From positions 1 to 7,404 of the forward strand of contig JAUXIP010000099.1 in assembly GCA_030620935.1 (NCBI GenBank): a stretch of 7,404 bases of DNA, given 5' to 3'. This DNA is from Deltaproteobacteria bacterium. Lineage in GTDB: Bacteria > Desulfobacterota_B > Binatia > UBA9968. A program made the position numbers and the translations under genes. Below are positions 1 through 5,715 of this stretch, in pieces. The number at the start of each line of letters is the position of its first letter. Positions within the stretch are counted from its first letter, which is position 1. The notes under the pieces were generated by a model. It was given only the letters and a program-made list of their open reading frames with translations. It made no database searches and was not told where the DNA came from.

Positions 1-81
1 CCAGGCTGGCAACAGAGTTTTTCAACACCCTGAGAAAAGCCTGATCTCGTCGAGCCCCCTGGTAGTATCTCTAAAAATCGT

Positions 82-85
82 AGGA
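82..85 (+). promoter_or_regulatory. Shine-Dalgarno site for the DUF2236 gene
   Basis: AGGA followed by nine bases and then the GTG codon at 95. It supports the GTG as the start rather than the in-frame ATG at 125, which would remove the first ten residues and has no better ribosome binding site. Confidence 0.5.
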
Positions 86-94
86 AATAATTTC

Positions 95-901
95 GTGGCT
101 GACCGATTTTTTGACTCCCATAGCATGATTTGGCGGGTGGATCGCGAGATGGCTTTGCTTCTCGGAGGAGGACGGGCTCTGCTGATGCAGTTGGCCCATC
201 CCAAAGTCGCCTCAGGTGTTGGCGACCACAGCCATTTCAAGGAAGACCCCATAGGGCGGCTATATGCTACGATGAACGCGATGTGGTCGATCGTATTCGA
301 TGAAAGAGACCAGGCACAGGCCTCTCTGGAACGGGTCAAAGACGTTCACAAGCGGGTCCGCGGAACTATAAAGCACGGAGACGTATTGCCGGGCGGAACC
401 TCCTATGACGCCCTGGACCCGGATCTTCTCTTGTGGGTCCATGCGACCTTAATCGATTCTGCTATTTTGGCATACGAGTTTTTCGTCCATCCCCTCTCGA
501 AACAGGACAAAATCCAATACTACGATGAATCCAAGAGGCTTGCGCAGCTATTCGAAATACCCGAGAACAAGATCCCTACTTCCTTAGAAGCCTTCCATGC
601 CTACATCGAGGAAATGATTGCCGGGGACACCATCGCAGTGGGCCCAACAGCGCGCGAAATCTCTCGGGAAATCTTGCACCCACGTCCTTTGGTCTTAAAG
701 ATCGGCGGTCCACTGTCTGCCTTTATTACCGTCGGTTTGTTGCCACAGAGGCTGCGAGAAGCTTATGGGTTAACATGGAACAAGCGAAAAGAAAGGCGGC
801 TGCGCGTGCTGGCTGTTTTAGTCCGATCTCTTCTCCCTTTTGTGCCCCAATGGCTCAGAGTCGTCCCCCAGGCAAGGACCGCGCAAAAGAGCTTGGCTTG
901 A
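95..901 (+). CDS. DUF2236 / MpaB-family putative haem-dependent oxygenase
   Basis: This 268-residue soluble protein belongs to the DUF2236 family, also called the MpaB/rubber-oxygenase catalytic domain. Characterised relatives are the latex-clearing protein Lcp, which cleaves polyisoprene with a b-type haem, and fungal MpaB, which cleaves a prenyl side chain oxidatively. Seen in the sequence: the N-terminal family block GGGRALLMQLAHPKVASG (residues 24-41) followed by DHSHF (44-48); the central block DPDLLLWVHATLIDS (108-122) with His116, a typical conserved His of the family; and the C-terminal LLPQRLREAYGL (215-226). Length is close to the usual 270-300 residues, so the gene looks complete. 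There is no signal peptide, so a cytoplasmic location is inferred. GTG start with an AGGA at suitable spacing. It stands alone: the next gene is 573 bases away behind a hairpin-rich spacer. The substrate cannot be told from sequence; most bacterial members are uncharacterised. Confidence 0.88.
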   Translation: MADRFFDSHSMIWRVDREMALLLGGGRALLMQLAHPKVASGVGDHSHFKEDPIGRLYATMNAMWSIVFDERDQAQASLERVKDVHKRVRGTIKHGDVLPGGTSYDALDPDLLLWVHATLIDSAILAYEFFVHPLSKQDKIQYYDESKRLAQLFEIPENKIPTSLEAFHAYIEEMIAGDTIAVGPTAREISREILHPRPLVLKIGGPLSAFITVGLLPQRLREAYGLTWNKRKERRLRVLAVLVRSLLPFVPQWLRVVPQARTAQKSLA

Positions 902-938
902 AGCTTGATCACAAGTTCGGCGTTCTCGTGACAAGTGT

Positions 939-957
939 GGTTTCTCGGGAGAAAACC
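939..957 (+). terminator. Hairpin after the DUF2236 gene, weak terminator candidate
   Basis: GGTTTCT at 939-945 pairs with AGAAAACC at 950-957 with one bulged A and a CGGG loop. It lies 38 bases past the stop codon, a sensible place for transcription termination, but only TT follows, so it is not a classical Rho-independent terminator. Confidence 0.25.
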
Positions 958-968
958 TTCCGGGCTCG

Positions 969-1005
969 GTTCGAGAACCTCACCGCCCTGAGGGAACTCG
1001 AAGGG
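969..1005. repeat. REP-like palindromic element, copy A
   Basis: The element folds into a two-part hairpin: TTCGAG (970-975) with CTCGAA (997-1002), a 3/4-base internal loop, then CTCA (979-982) with TGAG (989-992) around the loop CCGCCC. The second copy, at 1079-1118, has the same architecture and the same flanking GG and GGG. Short palindromes of the CCCTGAG...TCGAAGGG type are common dispersed intergenic repeats in many environmental bacteria (from memory, not checked). Confidence 0.6.
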
Positions 1006-1078
1006 GAGCCAATAGGTCTGTGCCCCGAGAGCCACCACCCCGTCCCCTTTGTGTGGATTCTCCTCCATCGGGACCTGT

Positions 1079-1118
1079 GGTTCGACTTTGCTCACCACCC
1101 TGAGCCTCTGTCGAAGGG
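1079..1118. repeat. REP-like palindromic element, copy B
   Basis: TTCGAC (1081-1086) pairs with GTCGAA (1110-1115); a 3/4-base internal loop follows; GCTCA (1090-1094) pairs with TGAGC (1101-1105) around the loop CCACCC. It is in the same orientation as copy A, with loop centres 112 bases apart. Relative to copy A the closing pair of the outer stem has changed from G-C to C-G, and the inner stem has gained one G-C pair, so pairing is kept while sequence differs. It may bind a REP-associated protein, influence mRNA ends, or simply be a dispersed repeat. Confidence 0.65.
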
Positions 1119-1153
1119 CCTCCAACCTCCCCGTCCGTGTGTCTCAGCCTTCA

Positions 1154-1188
1154 AGCCCGCAGCCGTGGACTGGCGAGACTTGCGGGCT
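1154..1188. repeat. 8-bp GC-rich inverted repeat
   Basis: AGCCCGCA at 1154-1161 is the exact reverse complement of TGCGGGCT at 1181-1188, extended inward by a G-U pair, with a 17-base loop. It is followed by AAGTTTCC, too few Ts for a normal intrinsic terminator. It could be a transcript-stabilising or attenuating hairpin, or an operator. It is distinct in sequence from the two REP-like copies. Confidence 0.5.
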
Positions 1189-1404
1189 AAGTTTCCTCCC
1201 TTCGAAACCAGAAGGTGTTTGGGACTGCGCAGAGGGTCTGCTCCGAAGCGAGGGAGACGTCCGACACTAACCGTACCCAAGGGAACTGGACCTAGGGATT
1301 AAGTACTACGGTACAGAGAAGTAGAGGCCCATCGGCTCCCGCTGAGGAGCAGGCGCCCTGCGCTTCTGCTGAATATCACACTTTTCGACAAAGGGCCCAT
1401 GTCC

Positions 1405-1433
1405 TTGACTTTCCACATGCCATTAAATACTTT
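1405..1433 (+). promoter_or_regulatory. Candidate sigma-70 promoter of the radical SAM gene
   Basis: TTGACT at 1405-1410 matches the -35 consensus at five of six bases. At 17-base spacing lies TACTTT (1428-1433), a weak -10, in a locally AT-rich patch that includes TTAAATAC. Transcription would begin about 35 bases before the start codon, so the leader would contain the SD hairpin. The -10 match is poor, so the call is tentative. Confidence 0.35.
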
Positions 1434-1451
1434 AGGTAGAAACAATTTAGG

Positions 1452-1468
1452 TCCTTAGAAACTAAGGA
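1452..1468 (+). promoter_or_regulatory. Perfect hairpin that sequesters the radical SAM gene's ribosome binding site
   Basis: TCCTTAG (1452-1458) pairs base for base with CTAAGGA (1462-1468) across an AAA loop. The 3' arm contains all but the last base of the Shine-Dalgarno AAGGAG (1464-1469), which is five bases from the ATG at 1475. When folded, the ribosome binding site is closed, so translation would depend on melting or on a factor. The seven pairs include three G-C pairs, so stability is moderate. Confidence 0.55.
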
Positions 1469-1474
1469 GAACAC

Positions 1475-2956
1475 ATGCAATTGCTCTTTATTACGCCGCC
1501 GATGGGGAACTGGGCGCCTTGGGGCGACCGTCATCTTGCTGTTAATTCGCTGCACTCGCAACTCGCCGCCTTCGTGCGCGAGAGAAAGGCTGCGGACGTC
1601 AGTGTGCTCGATTGCCGCGCGCTTGGCCTGAACGATGATCAGATGCTGGATGAGGTTAAGGGCAGGCGCCCCGATGTCGTTTTCTTCGGCAGCATGATTC
1701 CGGCCGCAGGAGGCGCGGCTCAGCTCAACCGCTTTCACGCGGCGATGAAAAAAATCAAAGAGGCCGCTCCGGATACCGTCACTGTCGGCGGCGGGCTCAT
1801 GTATACCGCGATTCCGAAGCAGATCATGACGGAAAATCCCCAGCTCGATTTCGGGGTCGTCGGCGTGTTCGGTGACAACGAGTATACACTGTGCGAGCTG
1901 CTGGAAGAGCTTAAAAAAGCCTCACCAAAATTTGACGAGATCAAAGGGCTTACCTATCGTAAGGGCGATGAGATCGTCCTCAACCCGCAAAGGCCATTGA
2001 TCAACAACCTCGACGAACTCCCCATGCCCGCCTACGATCTTTTCCCGATGGACCGCTATTATGGTTATTCCGTGATCCCCAATTATAACGAGGCGGTGAC
2101 GTCGAGAGGCTGCGAGGGGGCGTGCCATTTTTGCTACGAGTGGTGGCTCGTGGATCCGAGAAGCCCGCGCGATTTCAGCTCACACCGTACCCGCGGCGGC
2201 AAGAAGGTGGCGGAGGAGATGGAATTGTTGCACCGGCAGTATGGCGTCAAGGCCCTCACATTCATGGACGATGATTTCAACTCCGACCGGAAAAAGATGG
2301 TGGATTTGGTGGAAGAACTCGAGAAGAAAAAGTTGGATATGAGCTGGTTCTCCCTGAGCCGGGCACAGAACCTGATTCGCGACGCCGATCTGATTCCTCG
2401 GCTGCGCAAGGTCGGCCTCTATCAGGTGCTGATCGGCATCGACGGCGGCACCGACGAGGAGATCGCGGAAGCCCACAAGGGACCTATGAAGGTCGGCGTA
2501 AAAGAATTAAAGGAGCTGATTCAATACCTGCGGAAAAACGATATCTCGACGATCGGGACTTACTTGAACGGCTTCTGGGAAGACGACGAGGCCAAGATCC
2601 GCCAGCGCGCCCGGGCGGTGGACGAAATCGATCCGGATATCATCATGATCCAGCTGCTCAACCCGATCCCCGGCTCGCCGATTTACAAGAAGGCGGTTAA
2701 AGACAACCTTATCGAGATGCAAGATACGAGCCTCTGGGACCTGGAACACTGCGTCATGCCCACAAAGCATTTAACCCGCCAGCAGCTCGGAGAGTTGACC
2801 GGCTGGGCTTTTCAGTCTTTTTACAGCAAGCCCGGCAGGGTCGAGCGGATATTGAACGACTATAGCTCTCCCTACGTGCGGATGAAATTCCTTTCCTTCA
2901 AGGAGAACGCCGCAAAATACGAAAAGGGTGCAGCGGAAGACGCTGCAGCGATCTAA
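1475..2956 (+). CDS. B12-binding-domain radical SAM protein (BchE-like class)
   Basis: This 493-residue enzyme has the layout of the cobalamin-dependent radical SAM superfamily, to which BchE (Mg-protoporphyrin ester cyclase) and many class B methylases belong. Residues 1-150 form a Rossmann-like B12-binding domain: hydrophobic first strand MQLLFITPP, DCRALG at 46-51, PDVVFFGS at 66-73, a GGG turn at 105-107 and GDNEYTL at 133-139. Residues about 205-400 form the radical SAM barrel, with the cluster motif C213-xxx-C217-xx-C220 in SRGCEGACHFC, then FMDDDF (263-268), GIDGGTDEEI (321-330) and NPIPGSPIY (396-404). The canonical base-off DxHxxG is absent: the aligned site reads D46-x-R48-xx-G51. 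The substrate is not identifiable; C-methylation or a ring-forming radical reaction are the usual outcomes. Strong SD (AAGGAG, five bases before ATG), itself buried in a hairpin. The methyltransferase gene follows in the same direction. It should be oxygen-sensitive and need a reductant. Confidence 0.9.
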   Translation: MQLLFITPPMGNWAPWGDRHLAVNSLHSQLAAFVRERKAADVSVLDCRALGLNDDQMLDEVKGRRPDVVFFGSMIPAAGGAAQLNRFHAAMKKIKEAAPDTVTVGGGLMYTAIPKQIMTENPQLDFGVVGVFGDNEYTLCELLEELKKASPKFDEIKGLTYRKGDEIVLNPQRPLINNLDELPMPAYDLFPMDRYYGYSVIPNYNEAVTSRGCEGACHFCYEWWLVDPRSPRDFSSHRTRGGKKVAEEMELLHRQYGVKALTFMDDDFNSDRKKMVDLVEELEKKKLDMSWFSLSRAQNLIRDADLIPRLRKVGLYQVLIGIDGGTDEEIAEAHKGPMKVGVKELKELIQYLRKNDISTIGTYLNGFWEDDEAKIRQRARAVDEIDPDIIMIQLLNPIPGSPIYKKAVKDNLIEMQDTSLWDLEHCVMPTKHLTRQQLGELTGWAFQSFYSKPGRVERILNDYSSPYVRMKFLSFKENAAKYEKGAAEDAAAI

Positions 2957-3059
2957 CCCGCGTTATTCGTCGATCGCAGGGTGCGCTCCAGCCTGTCATG
3001 ACTCACCCCCTTGATCGATACTTTGCTAGGGTTTGTCGAAAGCGTCTATAGTCCACGAT

Positions 3060-4094
3060 ATGAGCCGGGCCGAAAAGGTGAAACAAGAACTCTCCCCTCG
3101 CCCTCTGATGCGTTTATTGGGGGACTTCGGCAACAGTCAAATCCTCAACGCCGCCATCGAGTATGACTTCTTTACCTTTATTCACCGTGGCTTCCACACC
3201 TACGAAGAGATCGCCCGCGAGGCGGGGACAGTCCCTCGCGCCACCCGCATCGTTCTCGACAGCCTGATCGCCTTGGCCTTGGTCGAAAAGCGTGACGGGC
3301 GATACTTTCTGGCGCCGATCAGCGACACATTCTTGGTTCGAGGCAAACCGTCGTACATGGGAGATTTTCGCCATGTGGCGCTGGCCCTGTGGGATGGCAT
3401 GGCCCATCTCAAGGAGACGCTGAAGACCGGCAAACCGCTTAGCCGGATGGATACCGGCGACGAACTTCAAGTGTGGGAGAAGCTGGTTCTCGGCATCATC
3501 CCAATTGCCGAACCGGTGGCGCGGGCGACATGCGACATCTTAGAAATCGGAACGAAAAGAAAAGGGCTACGCGTTCTGGATATCGCCGGAGGCTCGAGCA
3601 TTTTCGGCATGACGATTCTTGCAGCCGATCCCTCGGCACAGGTCACCCAGCTGGATTGGCCGAACGTCAACGCGGTGGCAAAGAAATTGAACCGTGAGCG
3701 TGGTCTGGAAGGTAAGATAAAGTTCGTCGACGGCGAGTTTCGCTCAGCCGTCATCGAAGAGAATCAGTACGACTTGGCGATTGCGAGCAATTTCTGCCGC
3801 TTCGAGTCGCCCAAAGGAAATCAGGAGCTTTTCGCTAAAGCCTACCGTTCGCTAAAACCGGGGGGATGTCTCATCGTCAACGACTTCCTGCCCGATGAAG
3901 AGCGCACCGGCCCAACTTTTCCCCTGCGCTTCTCAGTCTATACCTTGACCCACACTCCCGAGGGAGAGTGCTGGACCTTATCTCAGTATTCCGAGTGGTT
4001 GAAGGCGGCGGGATTCACTTCCATCAAAGCGCACAGCGATATTCCCAAAACTATGCCCGGGACGACATTGATTGTGGCAAATAAAACTCCATAA
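3060..4094 (+). CDS. SAM-dependent methyltransferase, Methyltransf_2 / acetylserotonin O-methyltransferase type
   Basis: This 344-residue protein has the two-part layout of this family, which includes CrtF, BchU, hydroxyindole O-methyltransferase and many antibiotic O-methyltransferases. Residues 10-100 form a winged-helix dimerisation domain (LLGDFGNSQILNAAIEYDFF; then EIAREAGTVPRATRIVLDSL). Residues 165-344 form the Rossmann methyltransferase domain: VLDIAGGSSIFGM (172-184) is the SAM-binding loop, D199 in QLDWPNV a likely ribose contact, LKPGG at 265-269, and WTLSQYSEWLKAAGF (305-319) is the typical C-terminal motif. At the position where O-methyltransferases carry the catalytic His (ILH-D/H-W/F), this protein has NFCRFES, aligning Arg247 with that His. 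Start choice: ATG at 3060 is preferred. A TTG at 3033 would add nine residues, but AGGG lies one base before it, too close to act as an SD. Neither start has a good SD. It follows the radical SAM gene by 103 bases and probably shares its transcript. Confidence 0.85.
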   Translation: MSRAEKVKQELSPRPLMRLLGDFGNSQILNAAIEYDFFTFIHRGFHTYEEIAREAGTVPRATRIVLDSLIALALVEKRDGRYFLAPISDTFLVRGKPSYMGDFRHVALALWDGMAHLKETLKTGKPLSRMDTGDELQVWEKLVLGIIPIAEPVARATCDILEIGTKRKGLRVLDIAGGSSIFGMTILAADPSAQVTQLDWPNVNAVAKKLNRERGLEGKIKFVDGEFRSAVIEENQYDLAIASNFCRFESPKGNQELFAKAYRSLKPGGCLIVNDFLPDEERTGPTFPLRFSVYTLTHTPEGECWTLSQYSEWLKAAGFTSIKAHSDIPKTMPGTTLIVANKTP

Positions 4095-4095
4095 C

Positions 4096-5400
4096 TTATC
4101 TAGCAGCCTGCCTGAACGGATCCGCTCCGCTTCCACGCCAGGTCGTCAGGAATACCAGTAACATACCGACGATGTAACTGACGCTGACCACCTGAAATGC
4201 GAGACTGAAACCGGAGGCGTCGATCAACCACCCTACTAAAAACGTCCACGCAGGCCCCGAGATAAACCCGATAAAGAAATAGACGCTGAAGGCAATGTCC
4301 ATCTTGTCGTTCGGGACCGCTTCGCTGACCACACTCTGAGTCAGTGTACCGCGCGATTGAATAAGACATCCATAGAGTATCAGGTTGAGAAAGAGCCAAG
4401 GCGTAATGCTCTGGTGGGTCAGAAGCCCTAGCGTGGCCACCGTAGAGCCGAGGAGCGTTAGCTGGAGAACCGCCTTGCGATTATAGCGATCGGAGAGCCA
4501 GCCGATAAAGAGCGGGCCGAGCAGTCCACTTAGTTGATAGACCATCAAGAGGCCGGCTGCGGTCATTATGTTGACTCCCAGCCTCGCGATGAAGAATACG
4601 GTAAGAAACGCGACGTTGATGCCTGTGCCACGCCCGGCCGCCCCCACCATCTGGATCAGCGAGATCATCAGGATGTTGCGATTTTTCAAGCAGACCAGGT
4701 AATCATGAAAGCTGGCTTGGACCCGGGCCTTCTTGGATTTAATCTCCCCGGCCGCAACAATCGTATCGCGGAGAAAAAAGTAGCACAGCCCGATCAGGAT
4801 GCTTGGGATGCCGGCGAAATAAAAGACGGTCCTCCAGTCGGTGAACAAAAGGAGCGTACCGGCAATTGCCGGGGCAAGAAAAGCGCCCAAGTTTCCCGCG
4901 GAGTGATGAAGAGTGAGAACCCGGCCGCGGGCTTTTTCAAAATAAGAAACCAGGATGGCGGAACCCACGGGATGTTGAGCGCTTGAGCCGACGCCGGACA
5001 GCCCGCGCATTACACCTATTTGAGCAAAGTTCTGGGCGAACCCCGTGGCGGTGTAGAAAGTCCCGCAGATTATGCTGCCGATGCCAAGCAAGACGGCACG
5101 CGGCAGGAAACGAGCAAGCACGCCATAAACCACCTGAAATCCCATGGCGGATAGCTGGTAGATCGTCTGCAGCAAGCCGATGGCGATATAGCTGAAGCCG
5201 AGCTGCTGCATCATCACCGGATAGAGAATCGATACCATGTTCGATTGCATATGGTTGAACATGTGCGAGACGTTGACGATTCCTAAGACCAGGTTGCGCC
5301 GGCGGGGGCTGATGGTTTTGCTCTCGGATAGTGGTTCTGCACTCTCCAGCGTACTATCTGTGTCAGGTGAGAAGGTAACTTCTCCCTTTTGCTCTTTCAT
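4096..5400 (-). CDS. MFS transporter, fosmidomycin-resistance (Fsr)-like exporter family
   Basis: A 434-residue inner-membrane protein with about 12 predicted membrane helices and a charged 35-residue cytoplasmic N-terminus. The N-half resembles the Fsr group: SHMFNHMQSNMVSILYPVMMQQLGFSY begins at 45, GLSGVGSSAQHPVGSA spans 133-148, and HHSAGNLGAFLAPAIAG spans 165-181. The MFS signature is intact between helices 8 and 9 (GWLSDRYNRKA, 300-310), while the equivalent between helices 2 and 3 is degraded (GVLARFLPRAV, 93-103, lacking the Asp and second Gly). The family exports small molecules by proton antiport; the substrate here is unknown. ATG start with GAGGAG ten bases upstream. Its stop codon lies one base from the stop of the methyltransferase read from the other strand, so the two are convergent, not an operon. 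It could still export the product of the radical SAM/methyltransferase pair. Confidence 0.88.
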   Translation of the reverse strand: MKEQKGEVTFSPDTDSTLESAEPLSESKTISPRRRNLVLGIVNVSHMFNHMQSNMVSILYPVMMQQLGFSYIAIGLLQTIYQLSAMGFQVVYGVLARFLPRAVLLGIGSIICGTFYTATGFAQNFAQIGVMRGLSGVGSSAQHPVGSAILVSYFEKARGRVLTLHHSAGNLGAFLAPAIAGTLLLFTDWRTVFYFAGIPSILIGLCYFFLRDTIVAAGEIKSKKARVQASFHDYLVCLKNRNILMISLIQMVGAAGRGTGINVAFLTVFFIARLGVNIMTAAGLLMVYQLSGLLGPLFIGWLSDRYNRKAVLQLTLLGSTVATLGLLTHQSITPWLFLNLILYGCLIQSRGTLTQSVVSEAVPNDKMDIAFSVYFFIGFISGPAWTFLVGWLIDASGFSLAFQVVSVSYIVGMLLVFLTTWRGSGADPFRQAAR

Positions 5401-5715
5401 GCCTGGGTTGCTCCTCTAAATTGTACGACGCGGCGTGGGTTAGACGGAAAGGCGTCTGCTGTAGTTGCAGGTCGGCTTTCGTGCTGTTTAACTCTTCTTC
5501 GCTACTATGAAACTACAAACGCAGTCAAACGAAGACAGGGTGCAACAGTCTCAACGCCGGCCTGGGGGTGTCTCGAAGGGCCGATGCGTGGGACAAGGAG
5601 GATTAAGTGTAGCTCAAAGATACTCTCATCACCTAGTCGAGCTTAAGACAAATGCATCGCATCGGACCGGAGGGAAACTCCAAGGCCGGCAGGCGTCAAA
5701 ATCAACTCGGCCCGT
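5401..5715. other. 315-base intergenic region: MFS leader and 3' side of the binding-protein operon
   Basis: No gene is supported. On the minus strand the MFS ribosome binding site (5411-5416) is preceded by a small hairpin (AGACG 5442-5446 with CGTCT 5453-5457) and a 7-bp inverted repeat, TGTAGTT (5460-5466) with AACTACA (5511-5517). A minus-strand TTGACT lies at 5528-5523, a possible -35, without a convincing -10 at 16-18 bases. A segment at 5550-5580 resembles the right part of REP-like copy A. A plus-strand AAGGAGG at 5595-5601 precedes GTG TAG, so it starts no protein. No clear Rho-independent terminator for the binding-protein gene was found. Confidence 0.55.
5411..5416 (-). promoter_or_regulatory. 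Shine-Dalgarno site for the MFS gene
   Basis: Minus-strand GAGGAG, ten bases before the ATG at 5400. This fixes the start at the long charged N-terminus (MKEQKGEV) rather than at an internal Met nearer the first membrane helix. Confidence 0.6.

Larger units (their letters stand above)
902..1474. other. 573-base non-coding, hairpin-rich intergenic region
   Basis: No convincing gene is seen here. One frame stays open from 775 to 1302 but its translation is Pro/Arg-rich with no recognisable domain, it begins inside the DUF2236 gene, and it runs straight through the palindromic repeats. What the stretch does hold, listed separately: a hairpin just after the DUF2236 stop, two copies of a REP-like palindrome, an 8-bp inverted repeat, a candidate promoter and an SD-covering hairpin for the radical SAM gene. 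A small GC-rich inverted repeat (GCAGG-CGC-CCTGC) also lies at 1349-1361. I looked for the conserved GCCACTG core of a cobalamin riboswitch and did not find it. Confidence 0.7.

Noticed and set aside
1..60. Third palindromic repeat at the left edge (CACCCTGAG at 26-34, shared with copy B)
   Set aside because: Only a 9-base match; the flanking arms do not pair in the same plan and the edge cuts the context, so it is not listed as a copy.
775..1302. Open frame of 175 codons overlapping the end of the DUF2236 gene
   Set aside because: It has no domain, is Pro/Arg-rich, has no ribosome binding site, overlaps a confident gene by 127 bases in another frame and passes through both palindromic repeats.
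1200..1474. Cobalamin riboswitch ahead of the B12-type radical SAM gene
   Set aside because: The conserved B12 box core (GCCACTG) and the expected multi-helix layout were not seen; only a short SD hairpin is present.
3022..3056. Internal promoter before the methyltransferase (TATAGT at 3051-3056)
   Set aside because: A start site would fall at or beyond the ATG at 3060 and no -35 lies at proper spacing; read-through from the radical SAM gene is simpler.
3033..3059. TTG start giving a nine-residue longer methyltransferase
   Set aside because: The only purine-rich motif (AGGG 3028-3031) is one base from the TTG, too close to serve as an SD; the ATG at 3060 is a better initiation codon and the family N-terminus does not need the extra residues.
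4534..4986. Plus-strand open frame of 150 codons inside the MFS gene
   Set aside because: It is antisense to membrane helices of a confident transporter, and its translation is hydrophilic with no recognisable motif; a shadow frame.
5573..5582. Ten-base match TCGAAGGGCC with 1111-1120
   Set aside because: Several 10-mer coincidences are expected in 7.4 kb; only the longer gapped alignment to copy A was kept, at low interest.
5595..5609. Perfect plus-strand SD (AAGGAGG) with a GTG downstream
   Set aside because: The GTG is followed at once by TAG, so it cannot start a protein. Other plus-strand frames in this spacer (5389-5749) have no domain and run across the end of the binding-protein gene.
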